Source: Peromyscus leucopus (Eukaryota; Chordata; Mammalia; Rodentia; Cricetidae). From it: a stretch of DNA of 64,000 nt. The DNA lies in the NCBI RefSeq assembly GCF_004664715.2, contig NC_051075.1, forward strand, positions 25,009,715 through 25,073,714, read 5' to 3'. The notes below the pieces were generated by a model. It had not been told where the DNA came from. It was given only the letters and a program-made list of their open reading frames with translations, and searched no databases. Below are positions 10,116 through 21,422 of this stretch, piece after piece. The position numbers and the translations under genes were made by a program. How positions within the stretch are numbered: position 1 is the stretch's first letter; each line of letters starts with the position of its first letter.

Positions 10116-10454
10116 ATTCAGTAAAAATCTTGCGGAAGAAATTTCTACTTTTTTTTTTTTTAAATCAAATTCAGTAAAGTTTGTGAAGTCTTTGTTACTC
10201 ACATGTAGACACCTATTTCAAGCAGTCCTCTGCGTAGCTGAAATTGTGGTCACTTCCTTGACGGAGTTCAGTTGTTAGCACTTTTGCCTGGGGGAGACGG
10301 TACAGTGAACAGTGAAAAGATCATCCCCGCCTTTTCTCCTGGTTCCCACTGTGCTTACCTTTGAGTTCTCTTCAGCTTGGCATGTCTCTGAAGGAATCAT
10401 TTAAAGTTGTTTCTCCATTTAAGAAAAGTGTTTTGCTTTTATGAATATTTTTAG

Positions 10455-10648
10455 AATTTGTTTCTTTAAATTTTTACTTCTTGTGCATTTGTGTTTTGCC
10501 TGCGTGTCTATCTGTTTGAGGGCATCGGATCCCCTGGAACTGGAATTATAGGCCGTTACATGAACTGCCATGTGGGTGCTGGGAATTGAACCCAGATCCT
10601 CTGGAAGAGCGGCCAGTGCTCTTAACCTCTGAGCCATTTCTTCAGCCC
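10455..10648 (-). mobile_element. B2 SINE
   Basis: The reverse-complement B2 head is intact at the right end: GGGAATTGAACCCAGATCCT, CTTAACCTCTGAGCCATTTC, TTCAGCCC. The left end is the diverged B2 tail. Confidence 0.85.
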
Positions 10649-11033
10649 TAAGGAAAGTGTTTTAAGTAATATAATCCATGTATCATTTAATTGGCACTAT
10701 AAAAGGAACGTGTTATCATGGTAATACTGGGAGAACTGTCTGGCACTATAATTCTGGTAGGATGCTTTGGTTACTGCATGTGGCATGCAACAGTTTGACA
10801 CTCACATCTATTGAGGATGCCATCAACAATGCAAATGAAATGTTAGTGAAACATAATAGTCTTCTTGTATCATTTTTTAAAATAAAACAAAAATATCAGT
10901 CCTATCTGAATGGATTGTCTTGTGCACCATGTATTGTTCATACACCTTGGTTTGGAGACCGGTGGACTATGGGTTTTTGTTTTGAACATATTTGGGGATA
11001 CTCTTGGCTCCTCCTGTAGACCACTGGCTTCTT

Positions 11034-11251
11034 CTTCTTCTTTTTCTTCTTCTTCTTCTTCTTTTTTTTTTAAGATTTATTTATTTATTATGTATACAGT
11101 GTTCTGTCTGCATGTATCCCTGCAGGCCAGAAGAGGGCACCAGATCTCATTATAGATGGTTGTGAGCCACCATGTGATGGCTGGGAATTGAACTCAGGAC
11201 CTTTGGAAGAGCAAGCAGTGCTCTTAACCTCTGAGCCATCTCTCCAACCCA
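11034..11251 (-). mobile_element. B2 SINE with 14-bp target duplication and (CTT)n tail
   Basis: A complete B2 lies on the minus strand: TTATTTATTATGTATACAGT, GGCCAGAAGAGGGCACCAG, then CTGAGCCATCTCTCCAACCC. ACCACTGGCTTCTT flanks it at 11,020-11,033 and 11,252-11,265. The (CTT)n/T run at 11,034-11,071 is inside the duplications, so it descends from the B2 A-tail. GCCAGAAGAGGGCACCAG (11,126-11,143) matches the CTCF-type core known in rodent B2 families. Confidence 0.95.
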
Positions 11252-11265
11252 ACCACTGGCTTCTT

Positions 11266-12312
<1,047 letters not shown>

Positions 12313-12313
12313 A

Positions 12314-12425
12314 CTTGTTTTAGAGTTGGGTCTCACTACGGAGTCCAGATTAGCCTTGAACTTGTAATCCTCCTGCCTCAGTCTTCTAAGTGATAGAGTC
12401 ACAGTTGCATGCTGCCATTTCCTGC
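12314..12425 (-). mobile_element. B1 SINE, old
   Basis: GAGTTGGGTCTCACTACGGA, TTAGCCTTGAACTTGTAATC and CTGCCTCAGTCTTCTAAGTG are diverged reverse-complement B1. Confidence 0.6.
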
Positions 12426-14219
12426 TTAATTATAAAACTGTGAAAAGTGTGTGGATCTTATAATACAGCAACCAAAGCTTAGTATGTTAGTAATAAGTCT
12501 CCTCTAAATGCTGCACAACTAATTGATTTCTGAATCAAGACCACAATCAATCACATCTAACTCCCCTTCCATAGTCTGTCCACTCGACCGCACTGCCTCG
12601 ACAGTAGAATTCTGTTCCTCCTGGGAAGGGTTCTGGTGGGCTCATAAAAGGCGTTTGACACATCAGAAACAGAATAGGAAAAGTAAAGTGATGTGCCGTC
12701 TATGTGTTATAGCTAAGGAGTAGTTCAGAAGGCCAGGAAAGGGAGGAATCACAGGCCACGGGCCATGGGAAGTAATCATGGCCTGGGAGATCTGGAAGAC
12801 TTTCATCACAGCAACTCTGAAAATACTTTGGAAAGATAATGAGCTTTATTATTATTATTATTGTTATTGTTATTTCCTAAATAACATGTTGGCTTTGTCC
12901 ACACCACCAGTGCCCTTCCCCCTCTTTTATTTCTGTTTACTTTTAAATTCTGCCTATGATACTGGCCAATAGGACAAGGCATCCAAGTGCAGCAAATTCT
13001 TATACCTTCCAAGTTACCCCACGCAAACAGGTCACTATGGTAACCAAACAAAAATGGGCTTGAAAACAGAAGCAAAGTGTTTACGTATGTCTGGTGGGCT
13101 CTGTATGGTTTTCTCAAGAGCTATTTCAGGTTTTCTTTTGGGTGTGAGTGTTGGCTACTACCTGCTTTTCAAGTTGAAGACTTTACCAGACTTTTTAATA
13201 TAGAAAATTGTACCAAACCATGAAATTAACTTACTGTTTTTTATTGGAACATATAAATTTTAATTAGAAATGTTGATTTAGTCCATAGCCCAGAAGCTCC
13301 TGTCCATGGAACCTGGAGAAACAGAAGGCTCATTTGGCCATGGTAAAGAGTCCTAAGAAAGATGCAATGGAGGAAGTGAGAGGAGATTTGAAACAGTTGC
13401 GTTAAGGGAGCTGCTGTTCGTTTCTGCCACGTTCATTACAAAGCACAGAGACGTCATTGCTACTCGTTCTGTGTCACAAATGACCATATTTGTGACACAA
13501 TGTGCTCTGCCCAGTTTTAATCGTTTGGTGATGGAAGATGTTGACAGTGAAACAGAAAACCGTTTAGGCTCATAACAAATGTCTAACATCTCCTGGATTG
13601 GGCAATGGGACCACTCTGCTCATCCCTACGATTGTCTTGGTACCCCTTTGAAGTGCAAAAACGTTACAACTTCAAAGGCAGTCCAGGAAGATGAGAACCT
13701 CATCTTATGGCTCTGGAGGTACAGACAAACCTGCGGTGTGCCGCCAGGTGATGGGCTGGCTGGGAATCTTGCCACACTTGGCTTTTTATTTCTTAAAGAC
13801 AAAGATCTGCGTATGACAAACGGCTCCACCTGACACTTGGCTTTTAAAAAATCATATTTTTGAATACCTTGCTAAAAAGTAATTCCCCAACATAAATGTC
13901 ATTTTCAGGGGGAGAAAACAAAACTAGGGCTTGTTTGGAAGCTTAGGAAACAGGAGGGAAATGATGTCATGAAAAGATGGATGTCCTAGGGAGTACTGCT
14001 GCTCTGTGAGATCAAGTCACACACATGCATATCTGGAATCAGCTGCATTGAACTAAAATACCATCTTTGCATATTTTCCAGCTAGTCCTTTTTATCCAGC
14101 AGCTGAGCGTGGGACACTCAGAGCAAGATTTTCTTTCATTGAAAGGATTTGCCTCTTAAGACTAGAATTTACACAAAGCCAAACTAATTCTGGTCTAGAG
14201 TCAAAAGGAAGAAGGTTAA
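12426..14219. other. Single-copy stretch
   Basis: About 1.8 kb without a recognised repeat except a short (ATT)n at 12,848-12,876. An X-box-like GTCACTATGGTAAC is at 13,031-13,044. Frames at 13,579-13,833 (plus) and 13,626-13,829 (minus) overlap each other and match no family I know. Confidence 0.4.
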
Positions 14220-14227
14220 ACAACAGC

Positions 14228-14262
<35 letters not shown>
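14220..14262. repeat. (CAA)n microsatellite
   Basis: Fourteen triplets with one CAG variant. It yields poly-Gln-, poly-Val- and poly-Cys-type frames that are not genes. Confidence 0.95.
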
Positions 14263-14263
<1 letters not shown>

Positions 14264-14639
14264 TCTTTCCATGTAAAAAGCACTTGTTTGGAACAACAAC
14301 TGTAACAATGACGGAATACACGGGAGAATGTTCATGACGTGTTTGCACTGATGCCTTAGATGGGATCTGTGTTGTTTTTGTACTTTGGGATGAATGGAAC
14401 TCATTCATTCTCTGAACTGGGTGGCCGTGTGAGGAACGGGAGCAGAATCTTCTTCCCTCACCAGCATCCTCAGCATCTCCTTTCCACTCAAGCTGTAGAG
14501 GAAGACCGAGAGCCAAGGTCAGTGTCAATTCCCATTTGGGACCTTTCTCAGTCTTCCCTTCTCCCAGTTTGGTTACTCTTTAGAAAGGAGCGTCTGGGGG
14601 ACTGACGGACAGAAGCAGAGGAGTCTCGGCAGGTGAACT

Positions 14640-14946
14640 GACCATTGTTCAAACGTGAGGACCCGAGTTCCTCTTCTTTCCACCAAGGTAAAAAGTAGGG
14701 GAGGGGCACTATCTATAATCCTAGTTGGGTCGTGAGGAGGCATGGACAGGCTGATCCCTGGGGCTTGCTGGCCAGCCAATCTAGCCAATCCGTGAGCGCT
14801 GATTCAGTGAGAGATGCCATTTCAGAAAATAAGGTGGAGAAGTGACTGAGGAAGACACTCTGGTATCAGCTCCTGGCTTTCACGGGTACCCACACAGACA
14901 AGCACACAGACACTTATACATCACACACACATAAAATAATAGCTAA
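14640..14946 (+). mobile_element. B3 SINE, old
   Basis: GAGGACCCGAGTTCC, GGGGCACTATCTATAATCCT, CCTGGGGCTTGCTGGCCAGC and GTGAGAGATGCCATTTCAG follow the B3 order. The end is CA-rich. Confidence 0.7.
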
Positions 14947-14984
14947 AAAAAGAAAGGTGGTTATAAGTTCGGGTGATTTTTTTT

Positions 14985-15095
14985 TTTAAAAAAAAAGCTG
15001 GAGTTTCATTATGTTGCCCAAATCAGTCTTGAAATCCTGCCTCAGCCCCCTGAATATTGGGATTGCAGGCGTGTGCCCCTGGGCTTGAGTCGATC
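14985..15095 (-). mobile_element. B1-like SINE relic
   Basis: After a T/A run come GGAGTTTCATTATGTTGCCC, TCCTGCCTCAGCCCCCTGAA and GGGATTGCAGGCGTGTGCCC, an ancient reverse-complement B1. Confidence 0.65.
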
Positions 15096-15679
15096 TCTGA
15101 AAGATCAATCATTTAGTTTTAATCTTAAGGTCATTGGAGCAGATTTTGCCTTGAGAAGATAGGTCAGCAGATGTCCTCCCACCCTAAAATCCTGTGTATA
15201 ATAAAGCACGCACAAGAAAGACCCCCCAAACAGCACCAACACCCTGTACAGAAATACCTGCTGAAATTAGGGAAATGGAGAGAACAACTTGTCTTTCATC
15301 TATCTGTAATAAGACATGTAGCCTGATGAGAACAAGGGATTTCTGCTAAGTCCTTGCTGGCTTCTTACATAGTGGCATTTACAGACTTAGCTTTCTAACC
15401 CAGACGAGATGACCAGTATCGACTTTCCCTCTCTTAACTGTAATTCATTCACTGCCCCATTTCTGTCCTGTGAGCAAATGCTAACAGCTTTCCAGGAGTC
15501 TAGTCTCCATTAATAGTTTCAAGTACCTGAGGAATTTATGTAGTGTCTTCAGTAAGTGTTCTAAGGAAGACTTTAAAATTACCCCCTTCTTCGACCCCTG
15601 CCCACCAAAGTCCCACAAACCTGATTCCCTCAGCTCATTGATTGCACAGACGATCTGGTGGCTGATGTCTGTGGCTTGG
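15096..15679. other. Single-copy sequence
   Basis: No gene or repeat recognised. Confidence 0.4.
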
Positions 15680-15812
15680 TCTCCTTTTCTTCCTTTCTTC
15701 CTTCTTCCCTTCCTCCCTCCCTCTCTTCCTCCCTCCTTCCCTCTATCCCTTCCTCCCTCCCTTCCTCCCTCCCTCTATTCCTCCATCCTTCCTTCCTTTC
15801 TTTCCTTTCTTC
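15680..15812. repeat. Polypyrimidine tract (CCTT/CCCT)n
   Basis: About 130 bp of nearly pure C/T on the plus strand. Confidence 0.95.
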
Positions 15813-16168
15813 TCTGCTAGCTAGAGTTTGGTGAGCCTTGTCAAGAATTCCTTCAAGTACCTAAAGGAATCTCCCCCTTTTTACTGACTTCTTCTCTCCC
15901 ACAGGGTCCATTATCTCTATTAGCCTGCTTCAGAGAAAGCAGAGATCTGTGACATGGCCTAACTTTTCTGAAGTATGTCTTCAAAAGCAGAGTCTGGGCA
16001 GCTCTGGGAGGAGAGTAAAGGAGGAGATAATAGGGAAGAGAGAAGAGCTGTAAACAAAGGGACCCTGTGGGCCGTCCAGTTCTTCTTAGGCATCTTGTGG
16101 AGTCTTTTTTTTTAGGAGTCGCCAAAGAAGATAATACCCAGAGCATCATTATTCTAAAAGTCATTTAA

Positions 16169-16402
16169 AAGAGCTGGAGAGATGGCTCAGTGGTTAAAAG
16201 CACTTGATGCTGTTCCAGAGGACCTGGTTTGGTCCCTAGCATCCATGTGGTTGTTTACAAAGGTCTGCAACTCCAGTGCCAGGGGACCTGGCCCCCTCTT
16301 CTACCTTCTTGGGCACCAGGAGCACATGTAATACACAGACATACATGCAGGCAAAACATTAACACACATTTAAAATAAAATATAATAAAGGAATCTAAAA
16401 AG
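16169..16402 (+). mobile_element. B2 SINE with 12-bp target duplication
   Basis: Head AGAGCTGGAGAGATGGCTCA, then B2 body and an AT-rich tail with AATAAAATATAATAAAG. AAAGTCATTTAA occurs at 16,157-16,168 and 16,403-16,414 and sets the limits. The body carries extra sequence relative to typical B2 (GTCTGCAACTCCAGTGCCAG), a known B2 subfamily trait. Confidence 0.93.
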
Positions 16403-16414
16403 AAAGTCATTTAA

Positions 16415-17060
16415 GATCCCGATTTCTTAGGTTTGTTTGCACATAAGAACACAGGTAAGAGAGCTAACATAAGCTGGAAGGCTGGGTATTATTAGCCTTA
16501 GTGTTCACTTAGTTTTTTTTTTTTTTTTTAATAGGCATCTACTTTACTTGGTAGTGATGGGGTTCAGATCATGCTAATCCCCAAACATGGTACCTTTGTA
16601 TCTGAAATGAGGAGAGAGGTGGGTGTCAGTCCCACATTCCCCTGCTCCCCTGAAGCAGACTATAAAACCGAGAAGGATTTCTGATCCCCGTGTGGAGCAG
16701 GTCACGAGATCGCTAACTGGAGGGGCGCTCTCCATACCCAAGGAAAAGGACATCCTTATTTCTGAAGACACAGGGTCAGAGGACAATCTCAACAAACAGG
16801 ACATGCTGAGCACTCTTTCATTAGATCATGCTTTTTAATACAATTACTCTTCACCAGTAAACACACGTCTTCATCAAATCTAGCATTAAAAAAAAAAATA
16901 CCCGCACAGGTTCACCCATTTACCCATTGCCTCGAGTTTCTATTGCTGGTGCCATATAAATACTGCATAAATAATTTCATATGGTTTTCCCTAAAAAAAA
17001 GGTTATAGAGGTTTCAACCAGGACCATAGGATATATTTGAAGGGAAAAATAGATTTCTTT
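16415..17060. other. Single-copy sequence
   Basis: A T-run lies at about 16,513-16,529 and an A-run near 16,888. Overlapping frames at 16,574-16,838 on both strands match no known family. Confidence 0.4.
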
Positions 17061-17068
17061 TCCTAGAG

Positions 17069-17295
17069 CAGTGGTTCTCAACCTGTGGGTTGTACCCTCC
17101 TTAGAGGGTTGAACCATTCTTTCACAGGGGTCCCATACCAAATACCCTGCATACCAGATATTTACATTAGGATTCGTAACAGTAGCAAAATTACAGTTAC
17201 GAAGTAGCAACGAAAAGTAATTTTATGGCTGGGGGTCAGCACAGCATGAGGAGCTGTATTAAAGGTCTCAGCATTAGGAAGGTTGAGAACCACTG
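17069..17295. mobile_element. URR1-type hAT (Charlie) non-autonomous DNA transposon
   Basis: Terminal inverted repeats CAGTGGTTCTCAACCT and AGGTTGAGAACCACTG bound 227 bp. Internal phrases GCAAAATTACAGTTACGAAG and ACAGTAG are shared with copies at 31,189 and 55,011. Flanks TCCTAGAG (17,061-17,068) and CCCTAGAG (17,296-17,303) are 8-bp target duplications differing at one base, the length expected for hAT. There is no transposase, so it moved in trans. Confidence 0.92.
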
Positions 17296-17552
17296 CCCTA
17301 GAGCAACGTACACGCAGAATCCGAACGGATAAGCTCTGACACCCTATGGCTTTCGTTCCCTATACCGGAGTCTGCTGTTTCGTGCATGGCTTGGTCCTGT
17401 GGTGCTGCCCGTGGTGATAAAGGAATGAGGAATGATGGACACACAGATACACGTACACGGAAAAGCAGGAGTGATGTGGCCACGCGCACCCTGGTGGAGT
17501 GGCACCAGCCCTGGGACAGCCTGAGACTTCAGTGTGTTTCTTGCGTACTGCG

Positions 17553-17553
<1 letters not shown>

Positions 17554-17588
<35 letters not shown>
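17554..17588. repeat. Homopolymer of 35 G
   Basis: An uninterrupted G-run follows GTACTGCGC. Glycine- or proline-run frames across it are artefacts. Length may be imprecise because such runs sequence poorly. Confidence 0.9.
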
Positions 17589-17589
<1 letters not shown>

Positions 17590-17676
17590 GCCGGCTAATC
17601 CCAGTAGGAGGTCCCTGTAAGGGAGCATTCCCAGGCTGCAAGACCTGGGCGGGGGATGCTGCACTTGCTAGTTTTT

Positions 17677-17679
<3 letters not shown>

Positions 17680-17730
<51 letters not shown>
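17680..17730. repeat. (CA)n microsatellite
   Basis: About 25 uninterrupted CA units, ending CACATGTG. Confidence 0.96.
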
Positions 17731-17732
<2 letters not shown>

Positions 17733-17861
17733 GTTTTTAGGGAAGTGAAATCAAGATTCTATTTCTAACTAAAAGAAGATTGAGAATTAATTACCTTTAT
17801 TATTTTTGAGGAAAAGAATAGAAACACATCTGTGGTAGTTTGAGTGTAATTGGCCCCATAA

Positions 17862-19345
17862 CATAATTCTTTATTGATTCTTTGGGAATTTCATATCATG
17901 CATCCCAATTCCACTCACCTCCCAGTCCCTCCATATCCGCCCTTCACCCCATAACATCCTCCCCAAAGAACCTCCCCCAAGTCAATTAAAAACAAAAACA
18001 AACAAATTTTGCTTGCTCCTCCGTCTGTCCAACACCTCTTCACTCATCCTAGTGGCATCAGGAGCCGCAATGTGTCACACGGCATACCCCTTTGTCCAAT
18101 CAATTCCACCCACAAAATGCTCATTAAGAAGAGTCATTGGTCTGGTTCAAGGCCTCTGACACACCATCATCACTGGACCCTCACCAGAAGGCCTCTCGGA
18201 CATCCTGTTGTTGCCCAGAGTCATAGAGATCCTGCAGTTATCATTCCATAGAACCAGACCCTTCACAAACTCCAGCAGGTCACAGATGGGGTAGATGTTA
18301 GGGTGGACCAACCCAAGACCCAGGATGTGGGTCTGGATGGTAGCTGAGCTGGTCGGTAGGGCCATTGAGACTGCCTCCCCCAGGTGAGGGGCAGAGCCAG
18401 CTGTCCTAGGCCCATGCCATCGGGGCCAGCTCTCCCATACCCATGGAGCAATCTCTCCCAAGTCTGGGGGCCAGCTCTCCCATGGGGGCAGGACCAGCTT
18501 TTCTGCTGCAGCAACCAGCAAGGGGCAGCGCCCACTTCCCCAGTGACAGTAAGGGATGGGGCTGGCTCAGCTTGGCTCTTGGATTTTAACATGCATGGTG
18601 CCTATGACCCCCTGTGGTGACAGGGGCCATGGACACCATCACAGACCCCAGCTGCAGCAGGACCCCAGACCCAGCTATGGCCCTTGGTAGCAGCTCGGGT
18701 CTGGATGTCACCATGGCCCTAGTGGCAGCACAGGCCACCCAGATCAGTATGGCCCTGGCTGCAGCGTGGCCCTCAGATCCTCACCTGGACTCAGGTGATG
18801 GCCCAGACCCTGGGTATTTTCATGGTCTTCTATGGTATTAGGTCGATATTAGGAATATCAACCCAGACCCTGGGTCAAGGACTAAGACATGGCCCCAGGT
18901 GGCAGCACAGGCCACCCAGATTACCATGGTCTTGCTGCATTGTAGCCCTTGGACACCAACATGGACTCAAGTGTGTGACCAGACTGGTCATCCGCATGAC
19001 CTTCAGTGGTTCCTGAAGCCATGGACATTAACATAGACCCTGGCTGCAGCAGGGCCACAGACCCAGACATGTCCCCTTTCCCTTCCACAGCAGCCCAGAT
19101 GTCATCACGTCCCCTGGTGGCAGCATGGCCCTCAGACACCAAAATGGCCACAAGTGGCAGCCCAGTCTCTAGGCATCCCCATGGCCATGGTGGCAACATA
19201 GGACATGGATGTCATCACAGATGTAGGTGCCAGGAGGGCCTCTGGATGCTGTCAGGCAGCCCAGACTATGAGGACCCAGGCTGCCCTGTGGGTGTCTTTC
19301 ACTCACATGAGCCACATGGCATCAGATGGCCGTAGATCTAAAAGG
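17862..19345 (-). mobile_element. GC-rich composite retroposon with internal tandem units, copy 1
   Basis: On the minus strand the 3' end holds GATATGAAATTCCCAAAGAA and TCAATAAAG, resembling the end of rodent L1. Upstream is a region sharing the plus-strand phrases TCATTGGTCT, CTCGGACATCCTGTTG and TAGATGTTAGGGTGG with copy 2, then a block of CAGCTCTCC-type words. Farthest is a domain of about 200-bp imperfect tandem units marked by GCCATGGACATTAACATAGA-type words (18,626 and 19,018; diverged near 19,203). No conserved long frame spans it. Composite order and an A-rich end fit L1-driven retroposition. Similar sequence exists in other muroids from memory; I cannot name it. Confidence 0.55.
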
Positions 19346-19401
19346 AAGCTTTTGAACACCTTCAGAGAAAAGAAGTCAGAGGTTCTGGGACACTGGCACC
19401 C

Positions 19402-19880
19402 AATAGCACAATTCTTAATTGGTCTTAATTAATAAAAACTTGGAGTCAGTTATCAGGGTAAAAGACAAAAGATCAGAGAAACAGCCAGCCACTAGTTCTT
19501 ACCTCTATGAAATCCTCAGCCTGAAAAAGGGCCGGCCGAGTTCCTGTCTCCCCCCACCTTATATTCCTCTCTCCACCCAGCCATATCCCTTCCTGTCTCT
19601 ACCTCCCTAGTGCTGGGATTAAAAGCATGAGATCCCAAATGCTGGGGTCAAAGGTATATGCCACCACTGCCTGACTCTGTTTCTCTTTTAAACTGGAATA
19701 ATCTTGTGTAGCCCAGGGTGGTCTTGAACTCACAGAGATCCGTGTGCCTCTGCCTCCCGAGTGCTGGGATTAAAGGTGTGGGCCACCACTGCCTGGCCTC
19801 TGTGGCTGACTAGTGGCTTAGTTCCACACTCTATCTCAGGCAAGCTTTATTTGTTAGATCACAAACAAAATATCACTGCA
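19402..19880 (-). mobile_element. B1-bearing composite repeat of LTR-like form, copy B
   Basis: On the minus strand it begins TGCAGTGATATTTTG and AATAAAGCTTGCCTGA, then has two B1-like modules (CAGTGGTGGCCCACACCTTT, later a second head near 19,640), then ATATAAGGTGG. It ends in ATTAATTAAGACCAATTAAG. It shares this layout with 198-714 but not the sequence around that copy. Confidence 0.6.
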
Positions 19881-20641
19881 GAGCCCCTGCTCCCTGGGTC
19901 TATATATAGATGCTGGCTGTGGTGACTAGTTGCTGTTAGACTCTGACATTTGTGAGCAGGGTTACTGTGGAGCTGAAGTGCTGGAAGATGCTCTTGTAGA
20001 AAAGCTTCCTGGAGCTGCCAGCGGTTGGGCGACCAGATGTAAGAAGGTTCTAGCAGGCCTTTCTACAGGGACCAGACAGAACCCAAGTCCTGGAAAATTC
20101 CCTTCTCTGAAACGTCCTTTTAAAACAAACAAACAAACAAACAAACAAACCAGATCAAAACAAGTCCATGGGGTCTATACTTTAGGTGAGAGCTCTCCAA
20201 TTTCAGCACTCTGAAATACTCACAAGCTAGTCCATGTGGGCAGAGTTTTCTTGTGCGAGCATGTTCATTGTGTACTCTGGACTCGAACCCCCAATAAAAT
20301 ATCAGTTCTCAAAATTAGCTGAGATGGAGAGATGTTCTACTTCCTTTTGTTATTTTTCATTCAGCTGTGAAAAAATGGAGGAGCAAGTTTTTGTGTATGT
20401 TCGTTTGTCGTGAGCAGCCAAGCAGAAGTTTCTTACAAATGTGACCTGGGTCTGTAGATTGTCACCTTGTTTAAAGAGACAGTAGTATTAGTTCTTCTTG
20501 ATGTCTTAAGAAACAGTGTGTGTTATGTTTTTGTGCATGTTTTTCAGAAGTCATGAGTTGACAACTTAATGCTTAAAGTCATATATTAGTGGGATTTGGA
20601 TAGTAATTAGGGTTAAATGTGGTTATGAGGTTGGGGACCCC
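19881..20641. other. Single-copy sequence with an (AAAC)n run
   Basis: (AAAC)7 lies at 20,122-20,151. TATATATAG occurs near 19,900 and CCAATAAAAT near 20,291, so a decayed LTR is conceivable but unsupported. Confidence 0.35.
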
Positions 20642-20695
20642 CACTGATACCGAGGTCACTACCATTGACACTGATACTGAGGTCACTATCATTGG
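20642..20695. repeat. Two tandem 27-bp units
   Basis: CACTGATACCGAGGTCACTA plus CCATTGA is repeated once with three mismatches, in otherwise single-copy DNA. Confidence 0.9.
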
Positions 20696-20699
20696 TACT

Positions 20700-21295
20700 G
20701 GGTATTTTCAGAAAGAAGAAACCATACAGTGCTCCATGGCAAGAAAGCCAGGAGCTAGAAAGATTCATCTTTGTCCATTCATCAATTGCTAGAAGGACGA
20801 CTTATAGGAAGTAAGATCGAGGTGCATGCTGGTAAGATGGCAAGGTGGGTTCTCTTGGCCAGGCATTCACCGGCAGCAGGCTTCTTCTCAGGGGGAAATG
20901 ATTGGGGATTCTTGAACCTGTGACTTCAAGATCATTGTTCAAAAGAGCTGTCCACTTCTGCACATGCTCATTCTTGAGAAGTCTGTTCCAGATAGCCCTG
21001 GGAGTGGAGGGTTTTCCTAAAAGAAAAATTAAGAACATTTTCTATTTAAGACTTATAGCCGGGCATCATTTCTAGACCTGGCCTGATTTCACAATGGTGG
21101 CATCAGTGGCTTTGCACTAAGAAGAGAGGTTTAAGTCGGCACACTTGCTCTGTCTTCCCTCGTGATGGCTTTGGCAGAAACCAGCCAGCACTGTGCTCTT
21201 AGATAGCCCAGGCTTTAGAACTATGAACTGAATAAACTTCGCTGTGTGTTGTATGAATGTGTCTGTATGTATCATGTGGGTGTGTATTTATTTGT
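20700..21295. other. Single-copy sequence, possible LTR end near 21,230
   Basis: GCACTGTGCTCTTAGATAGC, then GAACTATGAACTGAATAAAC resembles the end of a MaLR-type LTR, but the rest of such an element is not recognisable. Confidence 0.3.
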
Positions 21296-21299
21296 GGTT

Positions 21300-21422
21300 G
21301 CTTCACGTAGCCCAGTCTGGCCTCGAACTTTCTATGTAGCCAAGGATGACCTTGAACTCTCAATTTCCCCCTCTCTACCTCTCAAGTGCTGGAAATACAG
21401 GCCTGAGCCACCACACCCAGTC
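21300..21422 (-). mobile_element. B1-type SINE relic
   Basis: TAGCCCAGTCTGGCCTCGAA, GACCTTGAACTC and CTCTCAAGTGCTGGAAATAC, then CCTGAGCCACCACACCCAG: reverse-complement B1 of an older subfamily. Confidence 0.75.

Noticed and set aside
17344..17768. Poly-Gly, poly-Pro and His-Thr frames
   Set aside because: Products of the G run and the CA repeat, not proteins.
18147..19335. Several 75-124-codon frames suggesting a repeat protein
   Set aside because: They lie in the GC-rich composite retroposon, run on both strands, and are not in the same frame in copy 2.
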